The position numbers and the translations under genes are program-made. From positions 1 through 47,020 of the forward strand of contig JBECLA010000067.1 of NCBI GenBank assembly GCA_040235565.1: 47,020 bases of DNA, given 5' to 3'. The DNA is from JAHEIJ01 sp040235565 (GTDB lineage Bacteria > Pseudomonadota > Gammaproteobacteria > UBA6429 > Thiohalophilaceae). This document shows positions 1 to 9,452 of the stretch, one piece after another (position 1 is the stretch's first letter; every line of letters starts with the position of its first letter). Below the pieces are notes generated by a model. That model was not told the DNA's origin and did not search any database. It saw only the letters and a list, made by a program, of their open reading frames with translations.

Positions 1-771
1 GCTTTCCATGTTGAAAAAGCTTTTTTTGAATACCTCAAACAACAAGGCTTCAAGCCGACTCCAACACAAAACTATCAGCAACCCTTACTCGCACAGATCA
101 TGGATGATCCGGATCAATGGTCCTATGAATTAATAAGCCGGCTCACCAACCGCCTGGTCTACCTGGAACAACAGGCTGAAGAAGTTTATGCGGCACGGGA
201 ATCGGATCCAGAGAAACGGGAACATGCCTATCCAGGCATCATGGGTGCAGGAGCCTACATATTACGAACGGCCAGCTATAAATATCCGCAGTTCACATTT
301 TCTCCCTCAACTGCGCCGAATAACTGGGTGTGGCGTAATTTTATTCCCTATGAATTCGGGTTTGATCTGGCGGAAGGAGATCTGCAACTCACCTGGCAAC
401 CGACGTGGTCACTGAGCAAAAAAAATAAACTTGGAATACGGGGCACGATCAGCATTGCCGGAGGTTTGTTAAATTCGGCAGAAGTGGCAGACGAGCGGGA
501 AGATTATCTCTCCCTCGGTCTGGATTATAGTCGCCTGACACGCTCTGGTCTTGTCTCAAGTTGGGGGGTAACGCCATACTGGTTTCATACGATCAAGGAT
601 CCGGATATCGCGAAACAGGATACATTCGGTGGCGACATTCATGTCGGGATGCTGGAAAATCGTCTGCGCATCGGACTTGGTGCGCGGGATGTCAATGATA
701 TGGGAGACACCTGGTTTCTTGTGATAGGAATTACCGATATTCCAGGCCTGGTTTACTGGCTGACGCGCTGA
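1..771 (+). CDS. Unknown protein, 5' end missing (C-terminal 256 residues)
   Basis: The reading frame is open from the first base, so the gene begins upstream; the first internal ATG is at 100. I do not recognise the family. The visible part begins with a charged, probably helical stretch. Its second half alternates polar and hydrophobic residues in strand-like runs (around LQLTWQPTW, KLGIRGTISIAGG, YLSLGLDYS and GVTPYWFH), which would suit a beta-rich, perhaps outer-membrane or secreted, domain. No catalytic motif is evident. It stops 246 bases before the phosphoesterase gene and seems unrelated to it. Confident that it is coding; function unknown. Confidence 0.75.
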   Translation, partial: AFHVEKAFFEYLKQQGFKPTPTQNYQQPLLAQIMDDPDQWSYELISRLTNRLVYLEQQAEEVYAARESDPEKREHAYPGIMGAGAYILRTASYKYPQFTFSPSTAPNNWVWRNFIPYEFGFDLAEGDLQLTWQPTWSLSKKNKLGIRGTISIAGGLLNSAEVADEREDYLSLGLDYSRLTRSGLVSSWGVTPYWFHTIKDPDIAKQDTFGGDIHVGMLENRLRIGLGARDVNDMGDTWFLVIGITDIPGLVYWLTR

Positions 772-1017
772 TTCTTTTTCTGATTATCCCGCCACTGAGT
801 TCACCATCCGTTAGAATCGACTGTATCAGTATTCACTTTTTACTGGCATATCATGGGATCATTAAAATGGAGATCCGGCATTTCTGTTCTATGCTTTCAT
901 TAAAAGCGTCTTTCACCACCAAATGGCAACATCATCCGGAGCAGAGCAACGACCACTTGATTCATCTGCACGTGACGCAAGAATTGTTACCATGTCTTTC
1001 AGCAACAGAGGCTGTTC

Positions 1018-1659
1018 ATGACAACCAGGCTTGGCATCGTCAGCGACGTTCATGCATCACCTGAACCACTGAAAGAGGCACTGACACTTTTTCAACACCA
1101 AAAGGTGGACAAGGTGTTGTGTCCCGGTGATGTGGCCGGTTATGGTGACAAGCTCGATGAATGCGTGGCCTTACTACAGGAATGTGGGTGCCAGACCACA
1201 CTGGGTAATCATGATATCTGGTACCTGGAAGACCACCTGGAGCTGCCGGATAATGAAGCCAGCCGATTCTTGCGTCACTTATCTCTTAATCTGCAATTTC
1301 AAGTAGAGGGTAAAAAGGTGTTCATGGTACATGCCAGTCCACCTGCCTCAATCATGGACGGCATCAGGCTGCTCGACGAAGAGGGCCAGATTATCAGAGA
1401 GCAGAAAGTCAACTGGTCGACCCGCCTTGCTGATTTTGACTATGACGTCTTGATTGTCGGTCATACGCATCAGGTGTTCGCCGAGCTACTGGATACAACC
1501 CTCGTCATCAACCCGGGCAGTACCGAATTCAATCACACATGCGGCATCCTGAGCCTGCCAGACATGCAGTTCCGCTTGTTGGCCTTGTCGAACAAGAAGC
1601 CGGTGAAATCCTGGAACTGGGGACAGTTCTTTGCCAACAACGACAAAAATGCAGACTAG
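1018..1659 (+). CDS. Calcineurin-like metallophosphoesterase, YfcE/MJ0936 type
   Basis: A 213-residue cytosolic phosphodiesterase of the small bacterial/archaeal metallophosphoesterase family. The two-metal ligand motifs appear in order: DVH near residue 10, GD (CPGDVAGYGD) near 38, GNHD near 63, a lone His in VHASPP near 104, and GHTH near 149, followed by NPGS, a family hallmark. An AGAGG ribosome-binding site lies 6 bases before the ATG. The stop overlaps that of the convergent MFS gene (shared CTAG, 1656-1659), so the two genes end on the same bases. The substrate cannot be told from sequence; relatives hydrolyse phosphodiesters or cyclic nucleotides in vitro. Confidence 0.92.
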   Translation: MTTRLGIVSDVHASPEPLKEALTLFQHQKVDKVLCPGDVAGYGDKLDECVALLQECGCQTTLGNHDIWYLEDHLELPDNEASRFLRHLSLNLQFQVEGKKVFMVHASPPASIMDGIRLLDEEGQIIREQKVNWSTRLADFDYDVLIVGHTHQVFAELLDTTLVINPGSTEFNHTCGILSLPDMQFRLLALSNKKPVKSWNWGQFFANNDKNAD

Positions 1660-3281
1660 GCACTTCGTAGTGGGGTTGCTTTCACTATCATGATAGCAGC
1701 AAGCGGGAGCAACAAACCCAGGGTGCTGACAACAACCAATAACATACCCAGCTCACTATAATCGGCAGGTACCGTGATAGCATCGGTTGCATGATCCCGG
1801 ACTTCACGGGTAATCAGGAATACCTGATTCACATACTTCGTACCAAGCTGGCTGAGTGACAAAGCCAGATTGGTAAACGAGGCCATAACGGCAAAGAACG
1901 TCGCCTTGAGATTGGCCGGAGCGGAGTTGGCAATCCAGGCCAGCATGGGGATCATTGCCACCTGTCCCAGCGGCGACTCCAGTGCAGTATCAACCAGGGC
2001 GATGAAGCGCGCGTCAATTACCCCATTGCTATGCTGCGCGGTCCATTCATGCAGACCGTAATACATCCCGACAACAGGCAGGTAGAGCAGGAAACCAATA
2101 ACGGTAAGAAAACCGATAACATAGGCTATAGACCGCTCCGCCATGAAACGGCGGAAAATAAACATCCCCAGTAGCGCCAGACTACTGCTGATCAGTGACA
2201 GAATAGACAGGAAACGCTGGTCAAAACCCAGCTCATCGATCATCCACCAGGTTTCACCCGGGCCGGGGAGTGGCATGGCCCGATAGACAAAAATAATCAC
2301 CGCGGTGCCGACGAGAACCCGTCTTGATGCTTCATCCAGCACGCGTACCAGCCTTACCATCAAAAACAGGACGATACCCATGGAGCCGGTAAAAATAATT
2401 TCCTCGCGCAAGGGTAAATCGCTCAATCCGGTTGATACGGTGAAAATGACGAACACCAGGCTACCGATCAAGATCCACCAATTGGGTGTGGTCATCTCCA
2501 GTTTACCCTGTACCAGATCCCAGGCAGTCTGCCAGGCATAACCCTGCTGGCGTAATCGAGCCGCATCGCGAAGCTTGATATAACCACCCAGTGTCACCCC
2601 TAATACCGAGATTAACGGGATCAGCAGCGCCAGCTGGAAGATATCAACGTAGACCTGGACCTTATCTGTTTCTGTCATGGTCTCGACGCCACTGAACTTG
2701 TAAACATTCAGCAGGGCAACAAAAATCCCGCCGCCGACAATCGCGACCCGGCCCAGTGTCTGCATCGTGGTATGCATCAGGCGAATTCTGGCGGGTTCAA
2801 TGGCCTGACCTTCACTATCAACCCGCGGCACCGCTTCGACGGTCATTGCATCAGCCACCACGTCTTGCAGGATATAGCCCACCGGGGCAAGTAATACGCT
2901 GATGACATACCAGACGGAAATCGGCATGATCCCTCGCATGGCTTCGGTATGACTCAGCAAGCCGATCATAATCAGCAGGCTTGCCGCAATCAGGCCGGCA
3001 CCGATAAACACCAACACCGATTTATAGCGCCAGATCAGATCCACCAGATGACCCAGTGGCATTTTCAATGCCCAGGGGATATTGGCCCAGAACATCAATG
3101 CGGCAAGGAACTCGGCGGACAAGCCAAGATAATCCTTGACAAAAAAGGTACCCACGATACTGGTGAGTCCGGATATGCCATAAGCTGCGTAGACCATCAA
3201 TGGCGGCAGGAAGGACAACCGCAATTCACGCCCCAGCTCAAGAACATTGCGATCAAACCAGCGATACAAACGGCCTACCAT
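1656..3281 (-). CDS. MFS carrier resembling the folate-biopterin transporter (BT1) family
   Basis: A polytopic membrane protein of 541 residues with about twelve hydrophobic segments. The N-terminal region (residues about 20-75, with FFVKDYLGLS and PWALKMPLGHLVDLIW) resembles the start of BT1/FBT-type major facilitator proteins, where a PLGxLxD-like element follows helix 2. I chose the ATG at 3281 because an AAGGA site sits 10 bases before it; an in-frame GTG at 3290 lies too close to that site. Large extramembrane loops occur near residues 150-175 and 240-270. The substrate is unknown: folate or biopterin is only suggested by family resemblance. It converges on the phosphoesterase gene with overlapping stop codons. 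Confidence 0.8.
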   Translation of the reverse strand: MVGRLYRWFDRNVLELGRELRLSFLPPLMVYAAYGISGLTSIVGTFFVKDYLGLSAEFLAALMFWANIPWALKMPLGHLVDLIWRYKSVLVFIGAGLIAASLLIMIGLLSHTEAMRGIMPISVWYVISVLLAPVGYILQDVVADAMTVEAVPRVDSEGQAIEPARIRLMHTTMQTLGRVAIVGGGIFVALLNVYKFSGVETMTETDKVQVYVDIFQLALLIPLISVLGVTLGGYIKLRDAARLRQQGYAWQTAWDLVQGKLEMTTPNWWILIGSLVFVIFTVSTGLSDLPLREEIIFTGSMGIVLFLMVRLVRVLDEASRRVLVGTAVIIFVYRAMPLPGPGETWWMIDELGFDQRFLSILSLISSSLALLGMFIFRRFMAERSIAYVIGFLTVIGFLLYLPVVGMYYGLHEWTAQHSNGVIDARFIALVDTALESPLGQVAMIPMLAWIANSAPANLKATFFAVMASFTNLALSLSQLGTKYVNQVFLITREVRDHATDAITVPADYSELGMLLVVVSTLGLLLPLAAIMIVKATPLRSA

Positions 3282-3494
3282 GTAAAGCACATCCTTATAT
3301 TTATTATTTCAGCCAAGCCGATTCAAAAATCGGGCTGCTGGCTACCTTTTCTGCTGTGACTGTTCAATTGCCAGCCAGTTAGACATATTCTAAATGACCC
3401 CCGCACAATGCACTAATGAATTTTTCATCCACAGCAATTGTCTGATTTATGGCATATATTTAGACAAGGTTAAAACTTTTATTGGGAATGATTA

Positions 3495-3776
3495 ATGTCT
3501 GTGTCAGTGGATGAACTTAACCAGGCCCGCGAGATGGTTTATCGGCTACTCGACGCCTTACACGTTGATGCGTATATCTTCGAGGTTGAGCCGCGTAATG
3601 AAGACTGGGAAATTATCGTCGAATGCGCCATACCTGAAGGATGGAGCAGAATACGGCTTACAGCGCCAAGAGAGACCCTGCTCGGCGGCAATTCAGATAC
3701 CACAATACCGCAAACATTGCAAAAATCATGGCGTGATGCGCTATCAGCCTGCAAGCGCAAGGATGTTGCCAACTAG
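3495..3776 (+). CDS. Small acidic protein of unknown function (93 aa)
   Basis: A 93-residue soluble protein starting at an ATG with a GGGA stretch upstream. I do not recognise the family. It has an N-terminal helix-like segment (residues 5-22), a strand-rich centre (YIFEVEPRNEDWEIIVECAI) and a basic C-terminus. It ends 42 bases before the start of the GGDEF protein and is likely co-transcribed with it, so a regulatory or partner role is possible but unproven. Codon use looks like that of its neighbours, and a frame of this length with a sensible start supports it being real. Confidence 0.65.
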   Translation: MSVSVDELNQAREMVYRLLDALHVDAYIFEVEPRNEDWEIIVECAIPEGWSRIRLTAPRETLLGGNSDTTIPQTLQKSWRDALSACKRKDVAN

Positions 3777-3818
3777 CAATTAAAAACCGCAAACAACTTG
3801 CTGCCAGAGAAAGAGTTA

Positions 3819-4559
3819 ATGAAATTACGACAGTATTACGCAGTTATTGCGCTCGTCTTTGTCAGTATCGTTGCAATGAGTATTACGTGGGAATTCTGGC
3901 TCGAAGATCTGATGGGTGGCGCATTCCTTCATACCCATGAGGCAGAATCCAGAGGTGAACGCTGGGAATTTGTTTACTCAATTGCCGTTTTTGTCATCAT
4001 TTCATTGATTATTCCGCTATTCTATGGCCGCAGGTTGATCGCCCAGCAACAGGCCCTGCACGCTCAAATATCGCGTATGGCGGCGGAAGATTCGCTGACG
4101 GGGTTATACAATCGAAGAAAAATCAATGAGCTGATTCAGCATGAAATCGAACGTTGTGAACGATATAACAAGGGCTTTTCCCTCATCATCATCGACATTG
4201 ATTATTTCAAACGCGTAAATGATCGCCATGGCCATCTCGCCGGGGATGAGTTGTTAAAAATGTTTGCCAATATCCTGACCACCACCATTCGCCACACGGA
4301 TGAAGTCGGTCGTTGGGGCGGAGAGGAATTTGTCGTCCTTTGCCCGGAAACCAGTCTGGAAGGTGCGCTTGCACTGGCAAACAAAATACGCCAGAGGATT
4401 GACACGACAACATTTCATAACTATGGCCGGCAAACAGCCAGTTTTGGTATTGCCTGTTACCAACAAGGTGATACGATGGACAACATAATCAGCCAGGCGG
4501 ACGAAGCGTTATATGCTGCCAAAAATGCCGGCAGGGACAGGGTCGAAGCCAACTGTTAA
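3819..4559 (+). CDS. Membrane-anchored GGDEF diguanylate cyclase
   Basis: Predicted to make cyclic di-GMP from two GTP. The start is placed at the ATG at 3819 (246 residues), preceded by AGAGAAAGAG; an upstream TTG at 3798 is less likely. Two membrane helices (residues about 6-24 and 50-70) bracket a short periplasmic loop with two histidines (FLHTHE). A GGDEF domain fills residues about 90-245, with DSLTGLYNRR, the metal-binding DIDYFKRVND, and an intact active-site GGEEF. The RxxD inhibitory site is not obvious five residues before GGEEF (the sequence there reads RHTDEVGRW), so product inhibition may be weak. It may feed the same c-di-GMP pool as the HD-GYP protein at 21.4 kb, but that link is inferred. 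Confidence 0.9.
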   Translation: MKLRQYYAVIALVFVSIVAMSITWEFWLEDLMGGAFLHTHEAESRGERWEFVYSIAVFVIISLIIPLFYGRRLIAQQQALHAQISRMAAEDSLTGLYNRRKINELIQHEIERCERYNKGFSLIIIDIDYFKRVNDRHGHLAGDELLKMFANILTTTIRHTDEVGRWGGEEFVVLCPETSLEGALALANKIRQRIDTTTFHNYGRQTASFGIACYQQGDTMDNIISQADEALYAAKNAGRDRVEANC

Positions 4560-4627
4560 GCCGCCATCGTTGCTGCAACTATTCAAACCATCTATTTACA
4601 GAATCAATCAATACTAAAAAAGTTATT

Positions 4628-5521
4628 ATGCATTTCATTACTTTCACTGAAGCCGACAAGAGCCGGATCGGGATTCTGGATCAAAAGCAAAATGAAGTCA
4701 TTGACCTCAGTGCGGCGGCCGGTAAATTACCAGCCACCATGCCTGAATTTATCACGCAAGGGACTACCGCCCTGGAAAAAGCGCGCGAGGTCATCAATAG
4801 TAGCAAGGGCCGAATTCCACTCGACCAGGTCCGCTTGCTTGCGCCCATCCCGCGACCGGTACGCAATGTCTTTTGTATTGGCAAAAATTATCGAGAACAT
4901 GTAAAGGAAGTACAGAAGACGGACTCGGCCTGTAACAGCGGGGATGCTCATACTCTGCCCGATAAACCCATTTTTTTTACCAAGGCCACCTCAGCCATCA
5001 TCGGACCGGATGAACCAATCCCGGCCTGGCTGGATCCCACGGCATCAACTGATTATGAAGGTGAACTGGCGGTCATTATCGGCAAGAGTGGCCGCGGCAT
5101 CACAAAGGCTGACGCCATGCAATATGTGTTTGGCTACACCATACTCAATGATGTCACCTCCCGTCGCTTGCAACGCGAGCATCAACAATGGTTTCTGGGT
5201 AAAAGCCTTGATGGTTTTTGTCCGATGGGGCCGGCAATCCTTACCGCTGATGAAATTGCTGACGTGGAGCAGTTACGGGTGGAAACATGGGTAAACAATG
5301 AACTGCGTCAGAATGATGTTGTCGCCAGTCTGATTTTTGATATCCCCACCTTGATTGAAACGCTGTCCCGCACGATGACTCTTCAACCAGGCGATATTAT
5401 TGCAACCGGCACACCCGCTGGCGTCGGGATGGGATTCAAACCGCCACGCTTCCTGGAGAAAGGCGATGTGGTAGCCATCAGGATCGCTCCGATAGGCACG
5501 TTGCAAAATCCCGTGACGTGA
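4628..5521 (+). CDS. Fumarylacetoacetate hydrolase (FAH) family enzyme
   Basis: A 297-residue cytosolic metalloenzyme of the FAH superfamily, whose members hydrolyse, decarboxylate or isomerise beta-diketo acids. The core has the familiar RNVFCIGKNYREH entry at residues about 80-92, KPIFFTKATSAIIGP, an acidic metal site in STDYEGELAVIIGK, GYTILNDVTSRRLQ, then KSLDGFCPMGPAI, and the C-terminal PGDIIATGTPAGVGMGFKPPRFLEKGD. All expected ligand carboxylates appear present. The N-terminal 75 residues form the small extra domain common in this group. The exact substrate (acylpyruvate, oxaloacetate, catechol meta-cleavage product) cannot be assigned. The gene stands alone and ends at a strong hairpin shared with the convergent ydcH-like gene. 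Confidence 0.9.
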   Translation: MHFITFTEADKSRIGILDQKQNEVIDLSAAAGKLPATMPEFITQGTTALEKAREVINSSKGRIPLDQVRLLAPIPRPVRNVFCIGKNYREHVKEVQKTDSACNSGDAHTLPDKPIFFTKATSAIIGPDEPIPAWLDPTASTDYEGELAVIIGKSGRGITKADAMQYVFGYTILNDVTSRRLQREHQQWFLGKSLDGFCPMGPAILTADEIADVEQLRVETWVNNELRQNDVVASLIFDIPTLIETLSRTMTLQPGDIIATGTPAGVGMGFKPPRFLEKGDVVAIRIAPIGTLQNPVT

Positions 5522-5539
5522 TTTGTGAGCGGCACTGCA

Positions 5540-5569
5540 GCGGGTCGCAATGATTTTATTGCGACTCGC
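5540..5569. terminator. Bidirectional hairpin between convergent genes
   Basis: A 12-base left arm (5540-5551, GCGGGTCGCAAT) pairs with 5558-5569 (ATTGCGACTCGC) with one G-U wobble, around a six-base loop. It lies between the stops of the FAH-family gene (+) and the YdcH-like gene (-). No long U tract follows directly, so classic intrinsic termination is likely but not certain. Confidence 0.65.
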
Positions 5570-5599
5570 CGCTTATGTCGTCTTCCCCTGCAGTAGTAT

Positions 5600-5851
5600 C
5601 TAGTGGCTGGTGTGATGTGTTTTTAAACGCTGATACAGCCGCTTCTTGAGATCAACCCGGCGAAATTTCATATCTTCCAGGCTGTGATCGGAAATGGGTT
5701 GATTATGTTGTTCGAAGCGAAATACTTTACGATCGAGTTCGTGGTATTCGCTGAGCATTATGGCAAAGTCGGTGTCTTCTTCTTTGAGTTGTTGAATGAG
5801 TGATTGATATTCGGGAAATTCCTGGCTGAGGGGATGCTTCTCTAAAGGCAT
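5600..5851 (-). CDS. YdcH-like DUF465 small protein
   Basis: An 83-residue protein of the DUF465/YdcH family: small, charged, helical proteins of unknown function found widely in proteobacteria. It shows the family pattern of a short N-terminus with EFPE, then FxxLxxEYHELDxxVxRxE, then a C-terminal basic helix (LKKRLYQRLK). I place the start at the ATG at 5851 because AGGAG lies six bases ahead; the longer frame from 5881 has no comparable site. About 270 bases without a gene separate it from the divergent methyltransferase gene. Confidence 0.85.
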   Translation of the reverse strand: MPLEKHPLSQEFPEYQSLIQQLKEEDTDFAIMLSEYHELDRKVFRFEQHNQPISDHSLEDMKFRRVDLKKRLYQRLKTHHTSH

Positions 5852-6148
5852 ACTGTTCTCCTGGCTAGCAGTGACACTCATGTATATAAGTCTTGACTTA
5901 CATATTCATATTAATCCCTCCTTTCACACCTCACAAGTAGCAACTTCTGAAAACTAAAAATGCGTCTAATTCTCAATATATATTTACATTTAAAATAAGA
6001 AATTTCTTTGCAATCAAGATAGTTGGCCACGAATCCTGCCTCTCGACCTTAAAAAGTTGACGTATTCGCCAGTGATATTAACGATTTAATTTTTGCATGC
6101 GATCAATAATCAACAACCTATACTTTGACCAGACGAAGGACGATCTTC

Positions 6149-6907
6149 ATGCCAGCTGAACTCTCGCGGAGAAAGACAAACGCTTCCCGGCACCGGTCAC
6201 TTGTTCTGGTGTTATGTTGTCTGCTCTCAGGGCCACTACTGGCAGACGCCTATCGCAGCGCGCGTCAGGCACTGATGGAAGTGATCGAGGATGATGTTCG
6301 CGCCACCAGTCATTATCTGGGTCAGGACAACCTTGATGCGCGGGTCCTGGCCGCGCTGGCGTCGGTGCCTCGCCATGAATTTGTTCCTGCTGAACTTCGA
6401 TCCCTGGCCTATGAAAACAGGCCGTTACCCATCGGTCATGGCCAGACAATTTCCCAACCCTATATCGTTGCCATTATGACCGATCTGGTAAGAGTGGAAC
6501 CTCATTCGCGGGTCCTGGAAGTGGGTACGGGTTCCGGTTACCAGGCAGCGATACTGGCAGAACTCGTCAATGAAGTATATAGCATCGAGATCATCAAGCC
6601 GCTCGCCACTGCCGCAGCCAATCGATTGCAGCGTCTTCACTATCAGAATGTAAAGACAAGGCAGGGGGATGGTTATTATGGCTGGGAACAATATGCCCCG
6701 TTTGATGCCATCGTCGTAACTGCGGCGGCAAACCATATCCCACCACCACTTATTGAGCAACTCAAAGTGGGTGGCCATATGATCATACCGGTAGGGAGCC
6801 GCTTTATGGCGCAGGAACTGTTGCTGGTCACAAAAGAGCAAAGCGGCAAGATTACGACACGGCAAATATTACCAGTCCGCTTCGTACCATTAACAGGACA
6901 GCATTAA
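6149..6907 (+). CDS. pcm: Protein-L-isoaspartate O-methyltransferase with an apparent signal peptide
   Basis: Uses S-adenosylmethionine to methylate isoaspartyl residues in damaged proteins. The ATG at 6149 has a GAAGGA site nine bases upstream (252 residues). The catalytic domain begins near residue 45 and carries the PCMT signatures: PRHEFVP, the substrate-binding GHGQTISQPYIVAIMTDL, the SAM-binding VLEVGTGSGYQAAILA, and FDAIVVTAAANHIPPPL. Before it lies a basic N-terminus and a hydrophobic stretch (LVLVLCCLLSGPLLADA, about residues 21-37) that reads as a signal peptide, unlike the usual cytosolic Pcm. Export is an inference: SAM supply in the periplasm would be a problem, so membrane tethering facing the cytoplasm is an alternative. 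Only five bases separate it from the next gene. Confidence 0.9.
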   Translation: MPAELSRRKTNASRHRSLVLVLCCLLSGPLLADAYRSARQALMEVIEDDVRATSHYLGQDNLDARVLAALASVPRHEFVPAELRSLAYENRPLPIGHGQTISQPYIVAIMTDLVRVEPHSRVLEVGTGSGYQAAILAELVNEVYSIEIIKPLATAAANRLQRLHYQNVKTRQGDGYYGWEQYAPFDAIVVTAAANHIPPPLIEQLKVGGHMIIPVGSRFMAQELLLVTKEQSGKITTRQILPVRFVPLTGQH

Positions 6908-6912
6908 TAGCA

Positions 6913-9351
6913 ATGCAGTCGCATCCCCCGTATTTGTCCGTGGCGCTGCTGTCCGCCAGTGCGCTGGCCTATGAAATATTATTGATGCGGCTTTTTACGA
7001 TTATCCAATGGCATCACTTTGCCTATATGGTAATCGGACTCGCCCTGTTGGGTTACGGGATAAGCGGTACTCTGGTCTCAATATTCAAACGACAACTTTT
7101 GAATAATTTTGCCCGAATATACATTTCTTGCCTGCTCGCCTTCGCTGTAGCAAGCGTAATGGGATATTTACTGGCCCAGACCATCCCCTTCAACGCCGAG
7201 GAAATTCTGTGGGATCCTCATCAAGTGGTATATCTCGGGCTGATGTTTCTGCTATTAACCATCCCTTTTGTCCTGGCCGCCACGGCAATTTGTCTGACGT
7301 TTATACAATTTAGTCCCAAGGTGCCGCGCATTTACGCTGCCGATCTACTGGGGGCGGGCGTCGGCAGTTTGCTGATTCTGCTCTTGCTCTATTGGCTGTT
7401 TCCACACTGGCTACTCATTATTATTGGAATCGGCGGCATGACCGCAGCAGTGCTTGCCGCATTCGAACTCAACTTTTCCTCTAAAAACAAAACCATTGTC
7501 GTTGGCGTATTTTTAATAACTTTTTTGATTATGCTGGGACCGTTTATTGAGCTGAAGATTTCACCGTACAAGGCGCTTACGCAAACAATGCGCATTGACG
7601 GTACTGAAATCATTGATGAGAAATCCAGTCCCTTAGGCTACCTGAGTTTTGTAAACAGCGACAAGGTTCCGTTTCGTCATGCCCCGGGGCTGAGTGTTAA
7701 CGCCAAATATGAGCCATTAAGACAAATCGGCATCTTTACCGATGGCGACAACATGAGCGTCATCACACAATATCCGGATAGTCTCGATAAATTACAGTAT
7801 CTTGATCAAATGACCTCGGCAGCACCTTATCATTTGCGGCAATTAAACCAGATCCTCATCATTGGTGCCGGGGGAGGAGCAGACATATTACAGGCAAAAT
7901 ACCATCATATCAGCAAAATAAGCGCTGTAGAAATCAACCCCCAGATTGTCAATGAGATGAATGAGAGGTATGCGAAGTTTTCGGGACAGTTATATCAACA
8001 GCCGGATGTTGCCGTTCATGTCGGCGAAGCGCGCAGTTTTCTGTCAGGTAAGCATGCCCAATACGATCTCATTCAAATTGCCCTGCTGGATGCCTTCAAT
8101 GCATCCTCATCCGGTTTGTATGCCTTGAGCGAAAGTTATTTGTACACAGTGGAAGCAATGAAACTGTATCTCAACCATCTCGCTCCGGATGGTTTCCTGG
8201 CGATAACTCGCTGGATAAAATTACCACCACGTGACAGTTTGAAGCTGGCTGCCACGCTGATAACCGCGCTCGAGCAAAATGGCGCGACATCACCCGGACA
8301 GCAAATTGCCCTGATTCGCAGCTGGCAGACCAGCACCCTGATCGTGAAAAATGGTCACTTTACCGAACACGAATTACTGGCACTACAGAATTTCTGTACT
8401 GATCGGGCCTTTGATATTGCTTATACCGCGACTATCACACCTGAGCAGATCAACCAGTTTAATATTTTATCCGAACCGTTATTTAATACGGCGATAACCG
8501 CCATGTTAGGCCAACATGATGATCATTTCCTTGATCATTACAAATTCAACCTTCAACCTGCGACAGACGATCGGCCTTATTTTCATCATTTCTTCAAGTG
8601 GGGATCGTTCGGTGAGATTTTCCGGTTACGCCAACAGGGCGGCATGGCATTGATTGAGTGGGGCTACATGGTGCTCATTGCGACCTTATGCATTTCCGTG
8701 TTGCTAAGTATTCTGCTTATTGTATCGCCATTATGGATATACCGACGCACACGTATCGCAGGCACAGTTAACATCAGACGCGCAGCAGTTTTTTATTATT
8801 TTCTTGCCATTGGTCTGGCATTCCTGTTTATTGAAATCGCATTCATTCAGAAATTCACCCTGTTTCTGCACCATCCCATCACAACCATCGCCGTGGTATT
8901 GACTGCTTTCCTGGTTTTTGCTGGCCTCGGGAGTCTGTCGTCGGGACGTTGGCTGCGCCGTTTTAACAGCCGTTTGATAGTTAACGTGGCAGTCACGGGA
9001 ATTACCTTTCTTTGCCTGGGCTACATGTTCTTGCTTGGCCCGTTTTTTCAGGCGCTGGCAGCGAGCATCGTACCATTAAAGGTTGTCATCGTCGTTCTGC
9101 TCATTGCACCTCTGGCTTTTTGTATGGGGATACCATTTCCAGCGGGATTGAACACGCTGAACAAGTATGCAGATCAATATGTGCCCTGGGCCTGGGGAAT
9201 TAATGGTTGTGCCTCAGTCATCAGCGCGGCGCTGGCGACATTGTTGGCCATTCATTTTGGCTTCACTACCGTGATACTCATTGCGGTATTGCTTTATCTC
9301 ACCCTGTTGATAGTACATCCGGGTTTCGCTTTTTCACAACAACATCAATAA
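6913..9351 (+). CDS. Polytopic membrane protein with an internal spermidine-synthase-like domain
   Basis: An 812-residue protein. Six or so membrane helices (residues 5-210) come first, then a Rossmann domain of the spermidine/spermine synthase type (about 300-460), a linker to about 570, and a second block of seven or so helices to the end. The Rossmann part has ILIIGAGGGAD, the acidic AVEINP that would bind the cofactor ribose, GEAR and LLDAFNASSSGLYALSESYL. Such membrane-embedded synthase homologues are known in many bacteria but their reaction is not settled. The catalytic Asp pair of true spermidine synthases is not clearly kept, so polyamine synthesis should not be assumed. Tight spacing behind the methyltransferase gene implies one transcript and perhaps a shared SAM-related role. 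Confidence 0.8.
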   Translation: MQSHPPYLSVALLSASALAYEILLMRLFTIIQWHHFAYMVIGLALLGYGISGTLVSIFKRQLLNNFARIYISCLLAFAVASVMGYLLAQTIPFNAEEILWDPHQVVYLGLMFLLLTIPFVLAATAICLTFIQFSPKVPRIYAADLLGAGVGSLLILLLLYWLFPHWLLIIIGIGGMTAAVLAAFELNFSSKNKTIVVGVFLITFLIMLGPFIELKISPYKALTQTMRIDGTEIIDEKSSPLGYLSFVNSDKVPFRHAPGLSVNAKYEPLRQIGIFTDGDNMSVITQYPDSLDKLQYLDQMTSAAPYHLRQLNQILIIGAGGGADILQAKYHHISKISAVEINPQIVNEMNERYAKFSGQLYQQPDVAVHVGEARSFLSGKHAQYDLIQIALLDAFNASSSGLYALSESYLYTVEAMKLYLNHLAPDGFLAITRWIKLPPRDSLKLAATLITALEQNGATSPGQQIALIRSWQTSTLIVKNGHFTEHELLALQNFCTDRAFDIAYTATITPEQINQFNILSEPLFNTAITAMLGQHDDHFLDHYKFNLQPATDDRPYFHHFFKWGSFGEIFRLRQQGGMALIEWGYMVLIATLCISVLLSILLIVSPLWIYRRTRIAGTVNIRRAAVFYYFLAIGLAFLFIEIAFIQKFTLFLHHPITTIAVVLTAFLVFAGLGSLSSGRWLRRFNSRLIVNVAVTGITFLCLGYMFLLGPFFQALAASIVPLKVVIVVLLIAPLAFCMGIPFPAGLNTLNKYADQYVPWAWGINGCASVISAALATLLAIHFGFTTVILIAVLLYLTLLIVHPGFAFSQQHQ

Positions 9352-9452
9352 TGTGCATCAGTTCCCTGAATTTACCGCCAATGATTGACTGGCGTTAATC
9401 TCCGTGTACTATCAAGCGGGGAACATTCCATTGCTAAATCGGTCTATCAGGT

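Noticed and set aside
867..1064. 65-codon frame overlapping the phosphoesterase start
   Set aside because: It overlaps a gene with clear motifs and a good ribosome-binding site, and its product has no protein-like pattern.
9376..9394. CGCCA/TGGCG hairpin after the spermidine-synthase-like gene
   Set aside because: Only five pairs with a nine-base loop and no U tract; too weak to call a terminator.
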